From an uncultured Duncaniella sp. (GTDB lineage: Bacteria; Bacteroidota; Bacteroidia; Bacteroidales; Muribaculaceae): a DNA stretch of 64,000 bases. This document shows positions 8,231 to 17,795 of this stretch, one piece after another; within the stretch, counting starts at the first letter, position 1; every line of letters starts with the position of its first letter. Below the pieces are notes generated by a model, which saw only the letters and a list, made by a program, of their open reading frames with translations, was not told the DNA's origin and did no database searches. The stretch is taken from positions 10,091-74,090 of the forward strand of contig CAJUGS010000011.1 of NCBI GenBank assembly GCA_910586305.1, read 5' to 3'. The position numbers were made by a program, and so were the translations under genes.

Positions 8231-8446
8231 CATTATTTTTTTGTTGGATTTTTAGGCGCAGAGTGATATTCGAGTTGTAATTGATGCATTGAGGCAATAA
8301 ATGAATTTTAACATATATATGTTGTTAAACATATATTTTAATTTGTATATCACAGAGATAAGCGTTAATTTTGGGCCATAAATTATGAGTGTTGTTTTTA
8401 CACTCATATAAGGAAACCAACCTCAATAATTCAAACTATATTATCC
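8231..8446 (+). promoter_or_regulatory. Control region of the arabinose operon with palindrome (candidate AraR operator)
   Basis: AT-rich region upstream of the arabinose genes. It contains an inverted repeat TTTAACA-N9-TGTTAAA (8307-8313 and 8323-8329), inside which AACATATATATGTT (8310-8323) is a perfect palindrome. The unit AACATATAT recurs 18 bp further (8328-8336). A weak -7-like TTAATTTG follows at 8338-8345. An operator for AraR, encoded three genes downstream, is the simplest reading, but the motif was not compared with known AraR sites. Confidence 0.5.
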
Positions 8447-9598
8447 ATGAAACATCACGTTTTAATCCTTGCAGTGGCCTCGGCCTCTCTTGTTTTGGCT
8501 TCGTGTGGCGGCCAGAAGACCTCTGCCACCCATAGTGCCTCAGGTATTGATGCCGCAAAGTTTGCAGACACTCGCGACGGTAAGCCAACCGCACTCTATA
8601 CCCTTCGCTCTTCCTCTGGAATTGAGGCCGACATCACAAATTATGGCGGACGCATTGTTTCGCTCATGGTGCCTGACAGAGATGGCAATATGCTTGATGT
8701 CGTGCTGGGATTTGACAGCATTGCAGCCTACTATCCCGAAAACAACAAGACAGATTTTGGCGCAGCCATCGGTCGTTATGGCAATCGCATTGATCACGGA
8801 CGTTTGGTGATTGACGGTGACAGCATTCAGCTTCCTGTGAATAATTTCGGGCATTCTCTTCATGGAGGTCCCAACGGTTGGCAATATCAGGTCTACTCTG
8901 CCGAGCAGCCCAATGACTCCACTCTTGTGCTTACAATGGACTCTCCCGACGGCGATAACGGATTCCCGGGCAATATTCATGCCGTCGTGACCTACACGCT
9001 TCTTCCGGGCAACAAACTTGATATAGCTTACTCGGCTACGACCGATCGCCCGACAGTCATCAACCTCACCAATCATTCCTATTTCAACCTCGGTGGCGAT
9101 GCCTCCAGGGCTATTCTCGACCATGATCTTGAGATAAACTCTTCGGGTTTTACCCCGATTGACTCTACATATATGACCACGGGAGAGATTCTGCCTGTCG
9201 AGAATACACCCATGGATTTCCGTTCGGCCAAAGCTATCGGATGCGAGATTGACAATTTCGAGTACGAACAGCTCAAAAACGGCAACGGCTATGATCACAA
9301 CTGGGTGCTCGATACCAAGGGTGATATCAATACCATTGCCGCCACTCTCTCTGCTCCTTCTACCGGTATCGGCATGAATATCTACACCACAGAGCCCGGC
9401 ATCCAGGTTTATTCCGGCAATTTCCTTGACGGGACAGTCACCGGAAAGGGTGGGGTTGTTTACAACCAGCGCACCGGTATAGCTATGGAGACACAGCATT
9501 ATCCCGACTCTCCCAACAAGCCGCAGTGGCCTTCTACTCTCGTCCGTCCGGGTGAGACCTACTCAAGCCACACTGTTTTGGAATTCTACAACTTCTAA
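8447..9598 (+). CDS. Aldose 1-epimerase (mutarotase), lipoprotein
   Basis: Aldose 1-epimerase of the GalM family (383 residues), interconverting alpha and beta anomers of sugars; in this operon probably L-arabinose. Family motifs are clear: FGAAIGRYGNRI, HSLHGGPNGW, NLTNHSYFNLGG and, near the C-terminus, ETQHYPDSPN carrying the catalytic Glu. The N-terminus is a lipoprotein signal with lipobox LASC (Cys20), so it is probably lipid-anchored in the envelope and acts on extracytoplasmic sugar. It heads the operon, 41 nt before the symporter. GalM proteins with lipoprotein signals are common in Bacteroidetes sugar loci. Confidence 0.92.
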   Translation: MKHHVLILAVASASLVLASCGGQKTSATHSASGIDAAKFADTRDGKPTALYTLRSSSGIEADITNYGGRIVSLMVPDRDGNMLDVVLGFDSIAAYYPENNKTDFGAAIGRYGNRIDHGRLVIDGDSIQLPVNNFGHSLHGGPNGWQYQVYSAEQPNDSTLVLTMDSPDGDNGFPGNIHAVVTYTLLPGNKLDIAYSATTDRPTVINLTNHSYFNLGGDASRAILDHDLEINSSGFTPIDSTYMTTGEILPVENTPMDFRSAKAIGCEIDNFEYEQLKNGNGYDHNWVLDTKGDINTIAATLSAPSTGIGMNIYTTEPGIQVYSGNFLDGTVTGKGGVVYNQRTGIAMETQHYPDSPNKPQWPSTLVRPGETYSSHTVLEFYNF

Positions 9599-9639
9599 CT
9601 TACCAATTTATACCTTAAAACCTAAACAATTTATCAACA

Positions 9640-11319
9640 ATGGGATTTCTTGACTGGATCGTTATCGCGCTATTCTTTGTAGCGTTGGTCCTCATCATCG
9701 TCTGGGTATCCAGACAGAAGCAGAATACTGCTTCCGACTACTTCCTCGGAGGCAAGGATGCGACATGGATTGCCATCGGTGCGTCGATTTTCGCATCTAA
9801 CATTGGTTCGGAACACCTTATCGGTCTTGCAGGTGCCGGCGCATCGAGTGGTATGGCCATGGCTCACTGGGAGATTCAGGGCTGGATGATTCTTCTTCTC
9901 GGCTGGGTGTTCGTTCCGTTCTATACTCGCTCAATGGTCTATACCATGCCTGAGTTCCTGGAGCGTCGCTATAACGGTGCGTCGCGTACTATCCTCTCTC
10001 TTATCTCCCTTATCAGCTATGTACTCACCAAGGTGGCTGTAACTGTCTATGCCGGTGGTCTTGTGTTCCAGCAGGTGTTTGGAATCGAGACACTCTGGGG
10101 AATTGATTTCTTCTGGATTGCCGCAATCGGACTTGTACTCCTTACAGCTGTCTACACCATTGTTGGAGGTATGAAATCGGTGCTCTACACATCGGTGCTC
10201 CAGACCCCCATTCTTCTGCTTGGCTCGCTTATAATCCTTGTCCTCGGTCTCCGTGCTCTCGGCGGATGGGACGAGATGATGAGAGTGTGCTCTATTGTAG
10301 AAGTCAATGAGTATGGCGATACAATGACCAATCTTATCCGTGACAACCGTGATTCCAACTATCCCTGGCTTGGAGCTCTTATCGGTTCATCTGTCATTGG
10401 TTTCTGGTACTGGTGTACTGACCAGTTCATTGTGCAGCGAGTTCTGTCGGGTAAGAATGAGAAAGAGTCTCGTCGAGGCACTATCTTTGGAGCCTATCTC
10501 AAGCTTCTCCCCGTGTTCCTCTTCCTCATACCGGGTATGATAGCATATGCTCTCAGCCATGAAGGTATCGTGGTCAATGGCGAGACATTTGTCCTCTCCA
10601 CTCCCGATGCTGCTTTCCCAACACTCGTGGCCAAGCTTCTTCCTGCCGGTGTGAAGGGTCTGATTGTCTGTGGTATTCTTGCCGCGCTCATGTCGTCGCT
10701 CGCGTCTCTGTTCAACTCATCGTCCGCACTCTTCACTATTGACTTCTACCAGCGTTTCCATCCTGATACCGACCCCAAGAAACTTGTGCGTATCGGCCAG
10801 GCTGCCACAGTGGTCATTGTGTTCCTCGGCATCATCTGGATTCCCGTGATGCGTTCGATGGGTGATGTCCTTTACAACTATCTGCAGGAAGTTCAGTCGG
10901 TTCTCGCTCCCGGTATTGCCGCAGCCTTCCTTATGGGTATCGTATGGAAGCGTGCTACTGCCCAGGGTGGTATGTGGGGCCTTATCACTGGTCTTGCCAT
11001 CGGTATCACTCGACTGAGTGCAAAGATTTGGTATGACTTCAACCCCGTTGAAGGCGACCACAACTGGTTCCAGTATATGTTCTATGATTGCAACTGGTTG
11101 TTCTTCTGCGGATGGATGCTTCTCTTCTGCCTTGTCGTGGTGTTCGTTGTCAGCCTGTTTACCAAGGCTCCCGATCCCGCCAAAATCCAGGGTCTTGTAT
11201 TCGGCACATCCACACCCGAACAGCGGATGGCTACATTCAACAGCTGGAACCGCTGGGATGTGATCCACTCTGTCATTATCCTTGGCATTACAGCTGCATT
11301 CTACATATATTTCTGGTAA
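9640..11319 (+). CDS. Sodium/sugar symporter, SSS (SglT-like) family
   Basis: Solute:sodium symporter of 559 residues with about 14 hydrophobic helices. The N-terminal part has the SglT signature: ASDYFLGGKDATWIAIGASIFASNIGSEH and GLAGAGASSGMAMAHWE. It should import a sugar with Na+, and the arabinose genes around it make L-arabinose the likely substrate (inference from context). This couples sugar uptake to the Na+ gradient made by the Nqr complex at the left end of the window. The next gene starts 16 nt later at a GTG. Confidence 0.92.
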   Translation: MGFLDWIVIALFFVALVLIIVWVSRQKQNTASDYFLGGKDATWIAIGASIFASNIGSEHLIGLAGAGASSGMAMAHWEIQGWMILLLGWVFVPFYTRSMVYTMPEFLERRYNGASRTILSLISLISYVLTKVAVTVYAGGLVFQQVFGIETLWGIDFFWIAAIGLVLLTAVYTIVGGMKSVLYTSVLQTPILLLGSLIILVLGLRALGGWDEMMRVCSIVEVNEYGDTMTNLIRDNRDSNYPWLGALIGSSVIGFWYWCTDQFIVQRVLSGKNEKESRRGTIFGAYLKLLPVFLFLIPGMIAYALSHEGIVVNGETFVLSTPDAAFPTLVAKLLPAGVKGLIVCGILAALMSSLASLFNSSSALFTIDFYQRFHPDTDPKKLVRIGQAATVVIVFLGIIWIPVMRSMGDVLYNYLQEVQSVLAPGIAAAFLMGIVWKRATAQGGMWGLITGLAIGITRLSAKIWYDFNPVEGDHNWFQYMFYDCNWLFFCGWMLLFCLVVVFVVSLFTKAPDPAKIQGLVFGTSTPEQRMATFNSWNRWDVIHSVIILGITAAFYIYFW

Positions 11320-11335
11320 TGAAATTTTCCCGACA

Positions 11336-12010
11336 GTGAGCTTCTACAGTGAAAATCCGCGTTTTTTTGTAGCTGTTGACTGCATTATCTTCAGCGTGGT
11401 TGAGGAGAAGCTGTGCCTTCTCCTCACCAAGCGAAGATTTGAGCCGGAAATGGGCAAGTGGTCCCTCATGGGAGGATTTGTCCAGGAGGATGAAAGCACC
11501 GACACGGCTGCCCGTCGTGTGTTAAAACAGCTCACCGGACTCGAGAATGTCTATATGGAACAGGTCAGCGCGTTTGGTGAGATCGGACGAGATCCTGGCG
11601 AAAGAGTAATCTCTATTGCCTACTACGCCCTCCTTGGCCCCGGTGAGTATATTCCCCGTCTGCTCGCTGAGTATAATGCCGAATGGGTACCTCTTGATTC
11701 GCTCCCGCCACTTGGTTTTGACCATCCGGATATGGTGGAAAAGGCTCTCTCCAAGCTTAGAGAGAGCATAGCTGTACGCCCCATAGGTTTCAATCTCCTT
11801 TCCGAGCTTTTTACGCTCACTCAGCTTCAGACGCTTTATGAGACAATCATGGGTCATCCCATCGACAAACGAAACTTTCGTAAGCGTATAGCCGATACTC
11901 CTTGTATCGAGAAGACACCGTATATCGACAAGACCTCGTCTCGACGCGGCGCGTCACTCTACCGTTACAACGAATCGCTATTCAATACTTTATCCAAATT
12001 CAAAATCTGA
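11336..12010 (+). CDS. araR: Nudix-like transcriptional regulator, AraR type (GTG start)
   Basis: A Nudix-hydrolase-like sensor (about residues 1-140) joined to a C-terminal winged-helix DNA-binding domain (about 150-224, [20 protein letters not shown] and KRNFRKRI). This is the NrtR/AraR architecture of Bacteroidetes sugar repressors. The Nudix box [20 protein letters not shown] lacks the catalytic REUxEE glutamates (RVLKQL instead), so it probably binds a ligand rather than hydrolysing one. I place the start at GTG 11336 ([19 protein letters not shown]), which avoids overlap with the symporter; the longer frame from TTG 11282 would overlap by 38 nt. It likely represses the operon until L-arabinose is present. 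Confidence 0.85.
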   Translation: MSFYSENPRFFVAVDCIIFSVVEEKLCLLLTKRRFEPEMGKWSLMGGFVQEDESTDTAARRVLKQLTGLENVYMEQVSAFGEIGRDPGERVISIAYYALLGPGEYIPRLLAEYNAEWVPLDSLPPLGFDHPDMVEKALSKLRESIAVRPIGFNLLSELFTLTQLQTLYETIMGHPIDKRNFRKRIADTPCIEKTPYIDKTSSRRGASLYRYNESLFNTLSKFKI

Positions 12011-12017
12011 TACAATC

Positions 12018-12713
12018 ATGCTCGAAGAACTTAAAGAAAAAGTCTATAAAGCAAATATAGAGCTCGTGAAACACGGACTCGTCATATTCACATGGGGAAA
12101 TGTCTCCGGAATAGACCGCGAGAAGGGTCTTGTAGTCATCAAGCCCAGCGGTGTTGACTATGACGATATGAAGGCTGAAGATATGGTTGTTGTCGACCTC
12201 GCCAGCGGCGAAGTGGTCGAGGGCAATCTTCGTCCTTCTTCCGATACGCCTACCCATCTTGCCATCTATCGTGCGTTCCCCGAGGTTGGGGGAGTGGTGC
12301 ATACCCATTCCACTTACGCTACCGCGTGGGCGCAGGCCGGATGTGACATCCCCAATATCGGAACCACTCAGGCCGACTATTTCCACGATGCGATACCCTG
12401 TACCCCCGATATGACACGCGAGGAGGTGATGGGTGACTATGAACTTGAGACAGGCAATGTCATCGTGCGCCGTTTCGACGGAATAAACCCGATGCATACT
12501 CCGGCCGTTCTTGTAAAGAATCATGGTCCGTTTGCCTGGGGCAAGACTCCTGCCGATGCTGTCCATAATGCAGTGGTGATGGAGCAGGTGGCCAAGATGG
12601 CTTTCATTGCCTACCAGGTCAATCCGAATCTCACAATGAATCCGCTTCTGATTGAAAAGCATTTCGAGCGCAAGCATGGCGCAAATGCCTATTATGGTCA
12701 GATAAAGAAATAA
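12018..12713 (+). CDS. araD: L-ribulose-5-phosphate 4-epimerase
   Basis: Class II aldolase/epimerase family, 231 residues, converting L-ribulose 5-phosphate to D-xylulose 5-phosphate as the last dedicated step of L-arabinose breakdown. Visible motifs are [20 protein letters not shown] (phosphate binding), [14 protein letters not shown] with the zinc-binding His pair, and [12 protein letters not shown] with the third metal His. Length equals that of characterised AraD. It begins 7 nt after araR and is followed by araA after 47 nt. The sibling fuculose-phosphate aldolase is less likely given the araA and kinase neighbours. Confidence 0.94.
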   Translation: MLEELKEKVYKANIELVKHGLVIFTWGNVSGIDREKGLVVIKPSGVDYDDMKAEDMVVVDLASGEVVEGNLRPSSDTPTHLAIYRAFPEVGGVVHTHSTYATAWAQAGCDIPNIGTTQADYFHDAIPCTPDMTREEVMGDYELETGNVIVRRFDGINPMHTPAVLVKNHGPFAWGKTPADAVHNAVVMEQVAKMAFIAYQVNPNLTMNPLLIEKHFERKHGANAYYGQIKK

Positions 12714-12760
12714 AAAACATACAGTAAAAAACTCTAACCAAATCAAAAATAGAAACAATC

Positions 12761-14296
12761 ATGTTTGAAAATTATGAAATATGGTGGGTGACAGGTGCCC
12801 AGCTTCTCTACGGCGGTGATGCAGTTATATCCGTCGACGCTCACTCCAAGGAAATGGTAGAAGGTCTTAACAAGTCGGGTCGTATCCCTGTAAAGATAGT
12901 CTACAAAGGCACTGCCAACTCTTCTCGCGAGGTGGCCGACATCATGAAAGCCGCTAACAATGATGATCGTTGTGTGGGTGTTATGACTTGGATGCACACT
13001 TTCTCTCCTGCCAAGATGTGGATTCACGGTCTCCAGCAGCTCAACAAGCCTCTTCTCCATTTCCACACCCAGTATAATGCCGAAATTCCCTGGGATACCA
13101 TGGATATGGACTTCATGAACCTGAATCAGAGTGCACACGGTGACCGTGAGTTCGGACATATCTGCACACGTATGCGTCTGCGTCGTAAGGTAGTCGTAGG
13201 CCACTGGACTGACGCCAAGGCCCAGGACCGTATTGCGGTATGGGCTCGCGTGGCTGCCGCATGGGCCGACTCGCAGGATATGCTCATTATCCGTTTCGGC
13301 GATCAGATGAATAATGTGGCTGTTACTGACGGTGACAAGGTGGAGGCTGAGCAGCGTCTCGGCTACCATGTCGACTATACTCCGGTTTCGGAACTCATGG
13401 AATATTGGAAGAAAGTCGATGCGGCAGATGTAGACGCTCTTGTAGAAACATATTTCAAGGAGTATGCCCATGATAAGGCGCTCGAAGAGAAGGAAAGCGC
13501 CGGTTACAAGTCGGTGTGGAATGCAGCTCGTGCCGAACTTGCCCTTCGTGCGATCCTCAAGGCTAAGGGAGCCAAGGGCTTTACCACCAACTTTGACGAT
13601 CTTGGCTGCGATGACATCAACGATCCCAACTTCGTAGGTTTCGACCAGATACCCGGTCTTGCATCACAGCGCCTTATGGCTGAAGGCTATGGCTTCGGTG
13701 CCGAAGGCGACTGGAAGAGCGCTGCTCTCTATCGCACTGTATGGTTTATGTCTCAAGGTCTTCCCAAAGGCTGCTCGTTCCTCGAAGACTACACACTCAA
13801 CTTCGATGGAGCCAACAGTTCAATCCTCCAGGCCCATATGCTTGAGATATGCCCCCTCATTGCCGAAGAACGTCCTCGTCTCGAAGTTCACTTCCTCGGC
13901 ATCGGTGTCCGTAAGGCTCAGACCGCACGTCTCGTCTTCACCTCCAAGCCTGAAAAGGGTGTGACTGCCACTGTGGTCGATCTTGGAAACCGTTTCCGTC
14001 TCATTGTCAACGACGTAGAGTGCATCAAGTCCAAGCCCCTTCCCAAGCTCCCGGTTGCATCGGCTCTATGGATTCCCATGCCTGACTTCGAGACCGGAGC
14101 TGCAGCATGGATTCTTGCAGGTGGCACACATCACTCCTGCTTCTCATATGACCTTACTTCTGAGTACTGGGAAGATTATGCCGAGATTGCCGGAATAGAG
14201 ATGGCCCACATCAATAAGGATACCACAATTCCGACCTTCAAGAATGAACTTCGTTGGAACGAGGTCTACTATATGCTCAACAAATCACTCTGCTAA
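12761..14296 (+). CDS. araA: L-arabinose isomerase
   Basis: L-arabinose isomerase of 511 residues, converting L-arabinose to L-ribulose with a divalent metal. Conserved stretches include WWVTGAQLLYGGDAV at the N-terminus, MTWMHTFSPAKMWI, LLHFHTQYNAEIPW, GYGFGAEGDWKSAAL (active-site Glu), SFLEDYTLNFDGANS and the C-terminal GGTHHSCFSY (metal His). Length matches the family (about 500). The kinase gene starts 3 nt after its stop, indicating tight coupling. Confidence 0.96.
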   Translation: MFENYEIWWVTGAQLLYGGDAVISVDAHSKEMVEGLNKSGRIPVKIVYKGTANSSREVADIMKAANNDDRCVGVMTWMHTFSPAKMWIHGLQQLNKPLLHFHTQYNAEIPWDTMDMDFMNLNQSAHGDREFGHICTRMRLRRKVVVGHWTDAKAQDRIAVWARVAAAWADSQDMLIIRFGDQMNNVAVTDGDKVEAEQRLGYHVDYTPVSELMEYWKKVDAADVDALVETYFKEYAHDKALEEKESAGYKSVWNAARAELALRAILKAKGAKGFTTNFDDLGCDDINDPNFVGFDQIPGLASQRLMAEGYGFGAEGDWKSAALYRTVWFMSQGLPKGCSFLEDYTLNFDGANSSILQAHMLEICPLIAEERPRLEVHFLGIGVRKAQTARLVFTSKPEKGVTATVVDLGNRFRLIVNDVECIKSKPLPKLPVASALWIPMPDFETGAAAWILAGGTHHSCFSYDLTSEYWEDYAEIAGIEMAHINKDTTIPTFKNELRWNEVYYMLNKSLC

Positions 14297-14299
14297 GAT

Positions 14300-15901
14300 A
14301 TGTCGGACCTCATCAACGCAAAAGCCACAATTGAGACAGGTAAGGCCATCCTTGGTATCGAGTTTGGCTCTACCCGCATCAAGGCAGTTCTCATTGACGA
14401 GAACAACAATCCGATAGCACAGGGCAGTCACCAGTGGGAAAACCAGCTTGTTGACGGTCTTTGGACTTATAGTCTGGAGGCTATCTGGGCAGGAGTGCAG
14501 GATTGCTATCGCGACCTGCGAGACAATGTCCTGTCGCTCTACGGGGTTGAAATCAAGACTCTTGCCGCAATCGGAATCAGCGCTATGATGCATGGTTATA
14601 TGCCTTTCGACAAGGACGGCAATCTCCTTGCTCCATTCCGTACATGGCGTAATACCAATACGGGAGAGGCTGCGGCAAAGCTTTCCGAACTTTTCGTCTA
14701 CAACATACCTCTGCGCTGGAGCATTTCGCATCTCTATCAGGCTATTCTTGATAAGGAATCCCACGTGAAGGATGTGAACTTCCTCACCACTTTGGCCGGA
14801 TATATCCATTGGCGACTCACCGGTGAGAAGGTACTCGGTGTGGGAGATGCGTCAGGTATGCTGCCGATTGATCCGGCCACCAAGGACTTCTCGACCGAGA
14901 TGATTGACAAGTTTGACAATCTTGTGGCTCCCGAAGAATATCCGTGGACTCTTCGTTCCATTCTTCCCAAGGTGCTGCCGGCCGGAGTACGTGCTGGTGT
15001 GCTGACAGCTGTTGGTGCGACACTGCTTGATACCACCGGACATCTTCAGGCCGGAATTCCTCTCTGTCCTCCCGAAGGCGATGCGGGCACCGGAATGGTC
15101 GCTACTAACGCTGTAGAACAGCGCACAGGTAATGTTTCGGCAGGTACGTCGTCGTTCTCGATGATTGTGCTTGAGAAGGAGCTCTCTCGTCCCTATGAGG
15201 AAATAGACATGGTTACCACTCCCGACGGCAGTCTTGTAGCTATGGTGCATTGCAACAATTGCACATCCGACCTGAATGCCTGGGTGGGACTCTTCCGTGA
15301 ATATACCGAGCTTATGGGACTTCCTGTCGACATGAACGAGATATATGGCAAGCTTTACAACTGCGCTCTTGGCGGTGACGCTGACTGTGGCGGTCTGGTG
15401 GCTTATAACTTCTTCTCTGGTGAACCGGTTGTCGGTTTCTCTGAAGGAAGTCCTCTCGTAGTTCGTTCGGTTTCCGACAAGTTCAGTCTCGCCAACCTCA
15501 TGCGTTCTCACCTTCATGCATCTGTTGCCGTGCTAAAGATTGGCAACGACATTCTTTTTGACAAGGAGAATGTGAAGGTAGATCGCATCACTGGTCACGG
15601 CGGCCTGTTCAAGACCCCGGTAGTGGGACAGCGTATCCTTGCCGCCGCTCTCAACTCGCCGATTTCCGTAATGGAGACCGCCGGTGAGGGTGGTGCATGG
15701 GGTATGGCGCTGCTCGGAGCCTTCATGGTCCATGGTGGAATGTCTACACTTCCTGCATGGCTCAACGAAGTTGTGTTCCGTGGCAATGCCGGTACTGAAA
15801 TCGCTCCCACTCCCGAAGATGTATCGGGTTTCAACGCCTATATAGAGAACTATATGCGCCGTCTCCCCGTTGAGCGCGCAGCTGTTGACACCAACCGATA
15901 G
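14300..15901 (+). CDS. araB: FGGY-family carbohydrate kinase, probable ribulokinase
   Basis: FGGY kinase of 533 residues with the N-terminal ATPase motif [29 protein letters not shown], and the C-terminal FGGY-type stretch [17 protein letters not shown]. It should phosphorylate L-ribulose, the missing step between AraA and AraD, and it directly follows araA. The sequence looks nearer to xylulokinase-like FGGY proteins than to E. coli AraB, as in other Bacteroidetes arabinose operons, so the substrate rests on context. A terminator follows the stop codon. Confidence 0.88.
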   Translation: MSDLINAKATIETGKAILGIEFGSTRIKAVLIDENNNPIAQGSHQWENQLVDGLWTYSLEAIWAGVQDCYRDLRDNVLSLYGVEIKTLAAIGISAMMHGYMPFDKDGNLLAPFRTWRNTNTGEAAAKLSELFVYNIPLRWSISHLYQAILDKESHVKDVNFLTTLAGYIHWRLTGEKVLGVGDASGMLPIDPATKDFSTEMIDKFDNLVAPEEYPWTLRSILPKVLPAGVRAGVLTAVGATLLDTTGHLQAGIPLCPPEGDAGTGMVATNAVEQRTGNVSAGTSSFSMIVLEKELSRPYEEIDMVTTPDGSLVAMVHCNNCTSDLNAWVGLFREYTELMGLPVDMNEIYGKLYNCALGGDADCGGLVAYNFFSGEPVVGFSEGSPLVVRSVSDKFSLANLMRSHLHASVAVLKIGNDILFDKENVKVDRITGHGGLFKTPVVGQRILAAALNSPISVMETAGEGGAWGMALLGAFMVHGGMSTLPAWLNEVVFRGNAGTEIAPTPEDVSGFNAYIENYMRRLPVERAAVDTNR

Positions 15902-15921
15902 TCTGATTACACTACCCATAT

Positions 15922-15962
15922 ACCGGGCGAGGTTTCCGCAAGGATTCCCGCCCGGTTTTTTC
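15922..15962 (+). terminator. Terminator of the arabinose operon
   Basis: ACCGGGCG (15922-15929) pairs with CGCCCGGT (15949-15956) across a 19-nt loop, followed by a run of T. It lies just after the kinase stop codon. Confidence 0.85.
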
Positions 15963-16019
15963 ATCTGTATATCAAGGTTAAAAATTAAGAAATATTATCC
16001 GTAATGCCGTCTTGATTGT

Positions 16020-16027
16020 TATCTTTG
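16020..16027 (+). promoter_or_regulatory. Candidate -7 box for the NSS symporter gene
   Basis: TATCTTTG, matching TAnnTTTG, 32 nt upstream of the ATG at 16060. No convincing TTTG at the -33 distance. Confidence 0.5.
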
Positions 16028-16059
16028 CAGTCATTTACTATTATAACTGATTGTTTGAT

Positions 16060-17418
16060 ATGTCACAGACCGGCAATAACGAGAGGGCGGTTTTCGCCAC
16101 AAGGTTTGGCGCGATAGCCACTACTGTAGGCTCGGCAGTGGGACTTGGGAATATATGGAGATTTCCCTACGAGGCCGGAATACATGGCGGAGGAGCTTTT
16201 ATGATATGCTATGTCGCTTTTGTATTTCTGATAGGAATCCCATTGCTATGTGCCGAATTTGCCATGGGACGTGGAACTCGAAGTAACATCTTCGGAGCCT
16301 ATAAGAAACTACGTCCTACCCACAATTGGCATCTTGCCGGCTACATAGGCATTCTTGCGTCGCTTCTCATTCTCAGTTTCTACTCTGTAGTGGCCGGATG
16401 GACGGTGGAGTATTTTATTTCATCAGTGTTCGGTAATCTCAATTTTTCTGATGCAGAGGCCGGACACCGGTTGTTTATGGAGCTTACTACCGGTTGGCGT
16501 CCGCTTGAATGGACTATTGTCTTTCTGGCTCTGAACTTTCTGATTCTGATCGGTGGTGTAACCAAGGGAATTGAGAGAGCTTCCAATATTCTCATGCCAC
16601 TCCTTTTTGTGATTCTTATTGCGTTTTGCATCAATTCGTTCACTCTTCCCGGTTTTGGCGAGGGAATATCCTTCCTTTTTCACCCTGATTTCAGCAAAAT
16701 TACTCCTTCGGTGCTTCTTGGTGCACTTGGCCAGGCTTTTTTCTCTCTAAGTCTTGGATTGGGATGTATGATGACCTATGGGTCTTATTTCAAATCTGAC
16801 AACCGCATTGCAAGAACTGCCACAACTACGGCTGTGCTTGATTCTCTTGTAGCTGTCCTTGCCGGAGTCATTATTTTCCCGGCCGTTTTCTCGTTCGGCC
16901 TTTCGCCTGAAGCGGGCCCGGCACTGGTTTTTGAGGTGTTGCCTTTTATTTTCAGTCATCTTGTTGGTGGGGGAGTATGGTCGGCGTTGTTCTTCCTGCT
17001 TCTTTTTCTTGCTTCGCTTACCTCTACTGTGTCAATGAGTGAGATATCGATTACATATTTTTGTGAGGAGAAGAAGTGGAGCAGGCGTAAAGCCACAATT
17101 GTCTCGTCTCTTATCGCCCTTGCCGGAGGTGTGTTATGTGCTCTCAGTTTCGGCCCTCTAAGCCATATGAAGATTTTCGGAATGACGGCTTTCTCTCTAT
17201 TTGATTACGTATCGTCAAACATATGCCTTCCCGTCGGCGGCTTTGTCTGTTCGATTTTCGTAGGATGGTTTGTGGATGTGCGTTTTCTCCGTGGCCAAAT
17301 CAAGATGCATAGCACAGCGGGCAGGTTTGTATTGCGCTTATTGGTTTTCTGTCTTCGCTGGATATGTCCGATGGCGATATTGCTGATTCTGCTAAATTCG
17401 GTGGGATTTATCGGCTGA
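16060..17418 (+). CDS. Sodium-dependent transporter, NSS (SNF) family
   Basis: Neurotransmitter:sodium symporter family protein, 452 residues, with about 11-12 membrane helices, likely importing an amino acid with Na+. The Na+-site signature TTVGSAVGLGNIWRFPYEAG in helix 1 is intact. I start at ATG 16060 (MSQTGNNERAVFATRFGAI); a TTG three codons upstream is also in frame but lies closer to the promoter. It has its own -7 box and is separated from the arabinose operon by a terminator. A paralogue lies at 26562-27920. The substrate cannot be read from the sequence. Confidence 0.92.
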   Translation: MSQTGNNERAVFATRFGAIATTVGSAVGLGNIWRFPYEAGIHGGGAFMICYVAFVFLIGIPLLCAEFAMGRGTRSNIFGAYKKLRPTHNWHLAGYIGILASLLILSFYSVVAGWTVEYFISSVFGNLNFSDAEAGHRLFMELTTGWRPLEWTIVFLALNFLILIGGVTKGIERASNILMPLLFVILIAFCINSFTLPGFGEGISFLFHPDFSKITPSVLLGALGQAFFSLSLGLGCMMTYGSYFKSDNRIARTATTTAVLDSLVAVLAGVIIFPAVFSFGLSPEAGPALVFEVLPFIFSHLVGGGVWSALFFLLLFLASLTSTVSMSEISITYFCEEKKWSRRKATIVSSLIALAGGVLCALSFGPLSHMKIFGMTAFSLFDYVSSNICLPVGGFVCSIFVGWFVDVRFLRGQIKMHSTAGRFVLRLLVFCLRWICPMAILLILLNSVGFIG

Positions 17419-17478
17419 ACCTTTGGCTGGTTGTATTTGTTTGGATGTCATAAGTTAAATTAAAGACAGATAAAAGTT

Positions 17479-17730
17479 ATGAGTTTTCTATGGTTTATTA
17501 TTATCGGTATTTTGTCGGGCTTCGTGGCAGGTAAACTGATGCGTGGCGGAGGTTTCGGACTCATTGTCAACCTCATTGTAGGCATCATCGGCGGTGTGCT
17601 TGGCGGATGGTTGTTCGGACTGTTCGGTATTTCGGCAGGAGGCATCATCGGAAGCCTCATCACATCAGTCGTTGGAGCTGTGGTTTTGTTGTGGATAGTC
17701 GGCCTTATAAGCCGGAGCTACAATCGGTGA
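17479..17730 (+). CDS. GlsB/YeaQ/YmgE family small membrane protein
   Basis: An 83-residue protein made almost wholly of three glycine-rich hydrophobic segments: FLWFIIIGILSGFVAGKLM, GLIVNLIVGIIGGVLGGWLF and GSLITSVVGAVVLLWIVGLI. This is the pattern of the GlsB/YeaQ/YmgE (transglycosylase-associated) family, known from stress-induced genes but of unclear biochemical role. The AGKLMRGGGFG motif after helix 1 fits the family. It follows the symporter after 60 nt and precedes a bidirectional terminator. Confidence 0.85.
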   Translation: MSFLWFIIIGILSGFVAGKLMRGGGFGLIVNLIVGIIGGVLGGWLFGLFGISAGGIIGSLITSVVGAVVLLWIVGLISRSYNR

Positions 17731-17757
17731 GGCTTGGCCGACATCATTTCATACATA

Positions 17758-17790
17758 AAAGCCTGTCGCACTTTTAACGCGACAGGCTTT
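17758..17790. terminator. Bidirectional terminator between glsB-like gene and Ca2+ ATPase
   Basis: AAAGCCTGTCGC (17758-17769) and GCGACAGGCTTT (17779-17790) form a perfect 12-bp stem with a 9-nt loop, with A/T runs at both sides. It lies between two convergent genes and can serve both. Confidence 0.85.
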
Positions 17791-17795
17791 CATTG

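Noticed and set aside
12000..12758. Long minus-strand frame opposite araD
   Set aside because: araD has complete catalytic motifs and operon context; the reverse frame has none.
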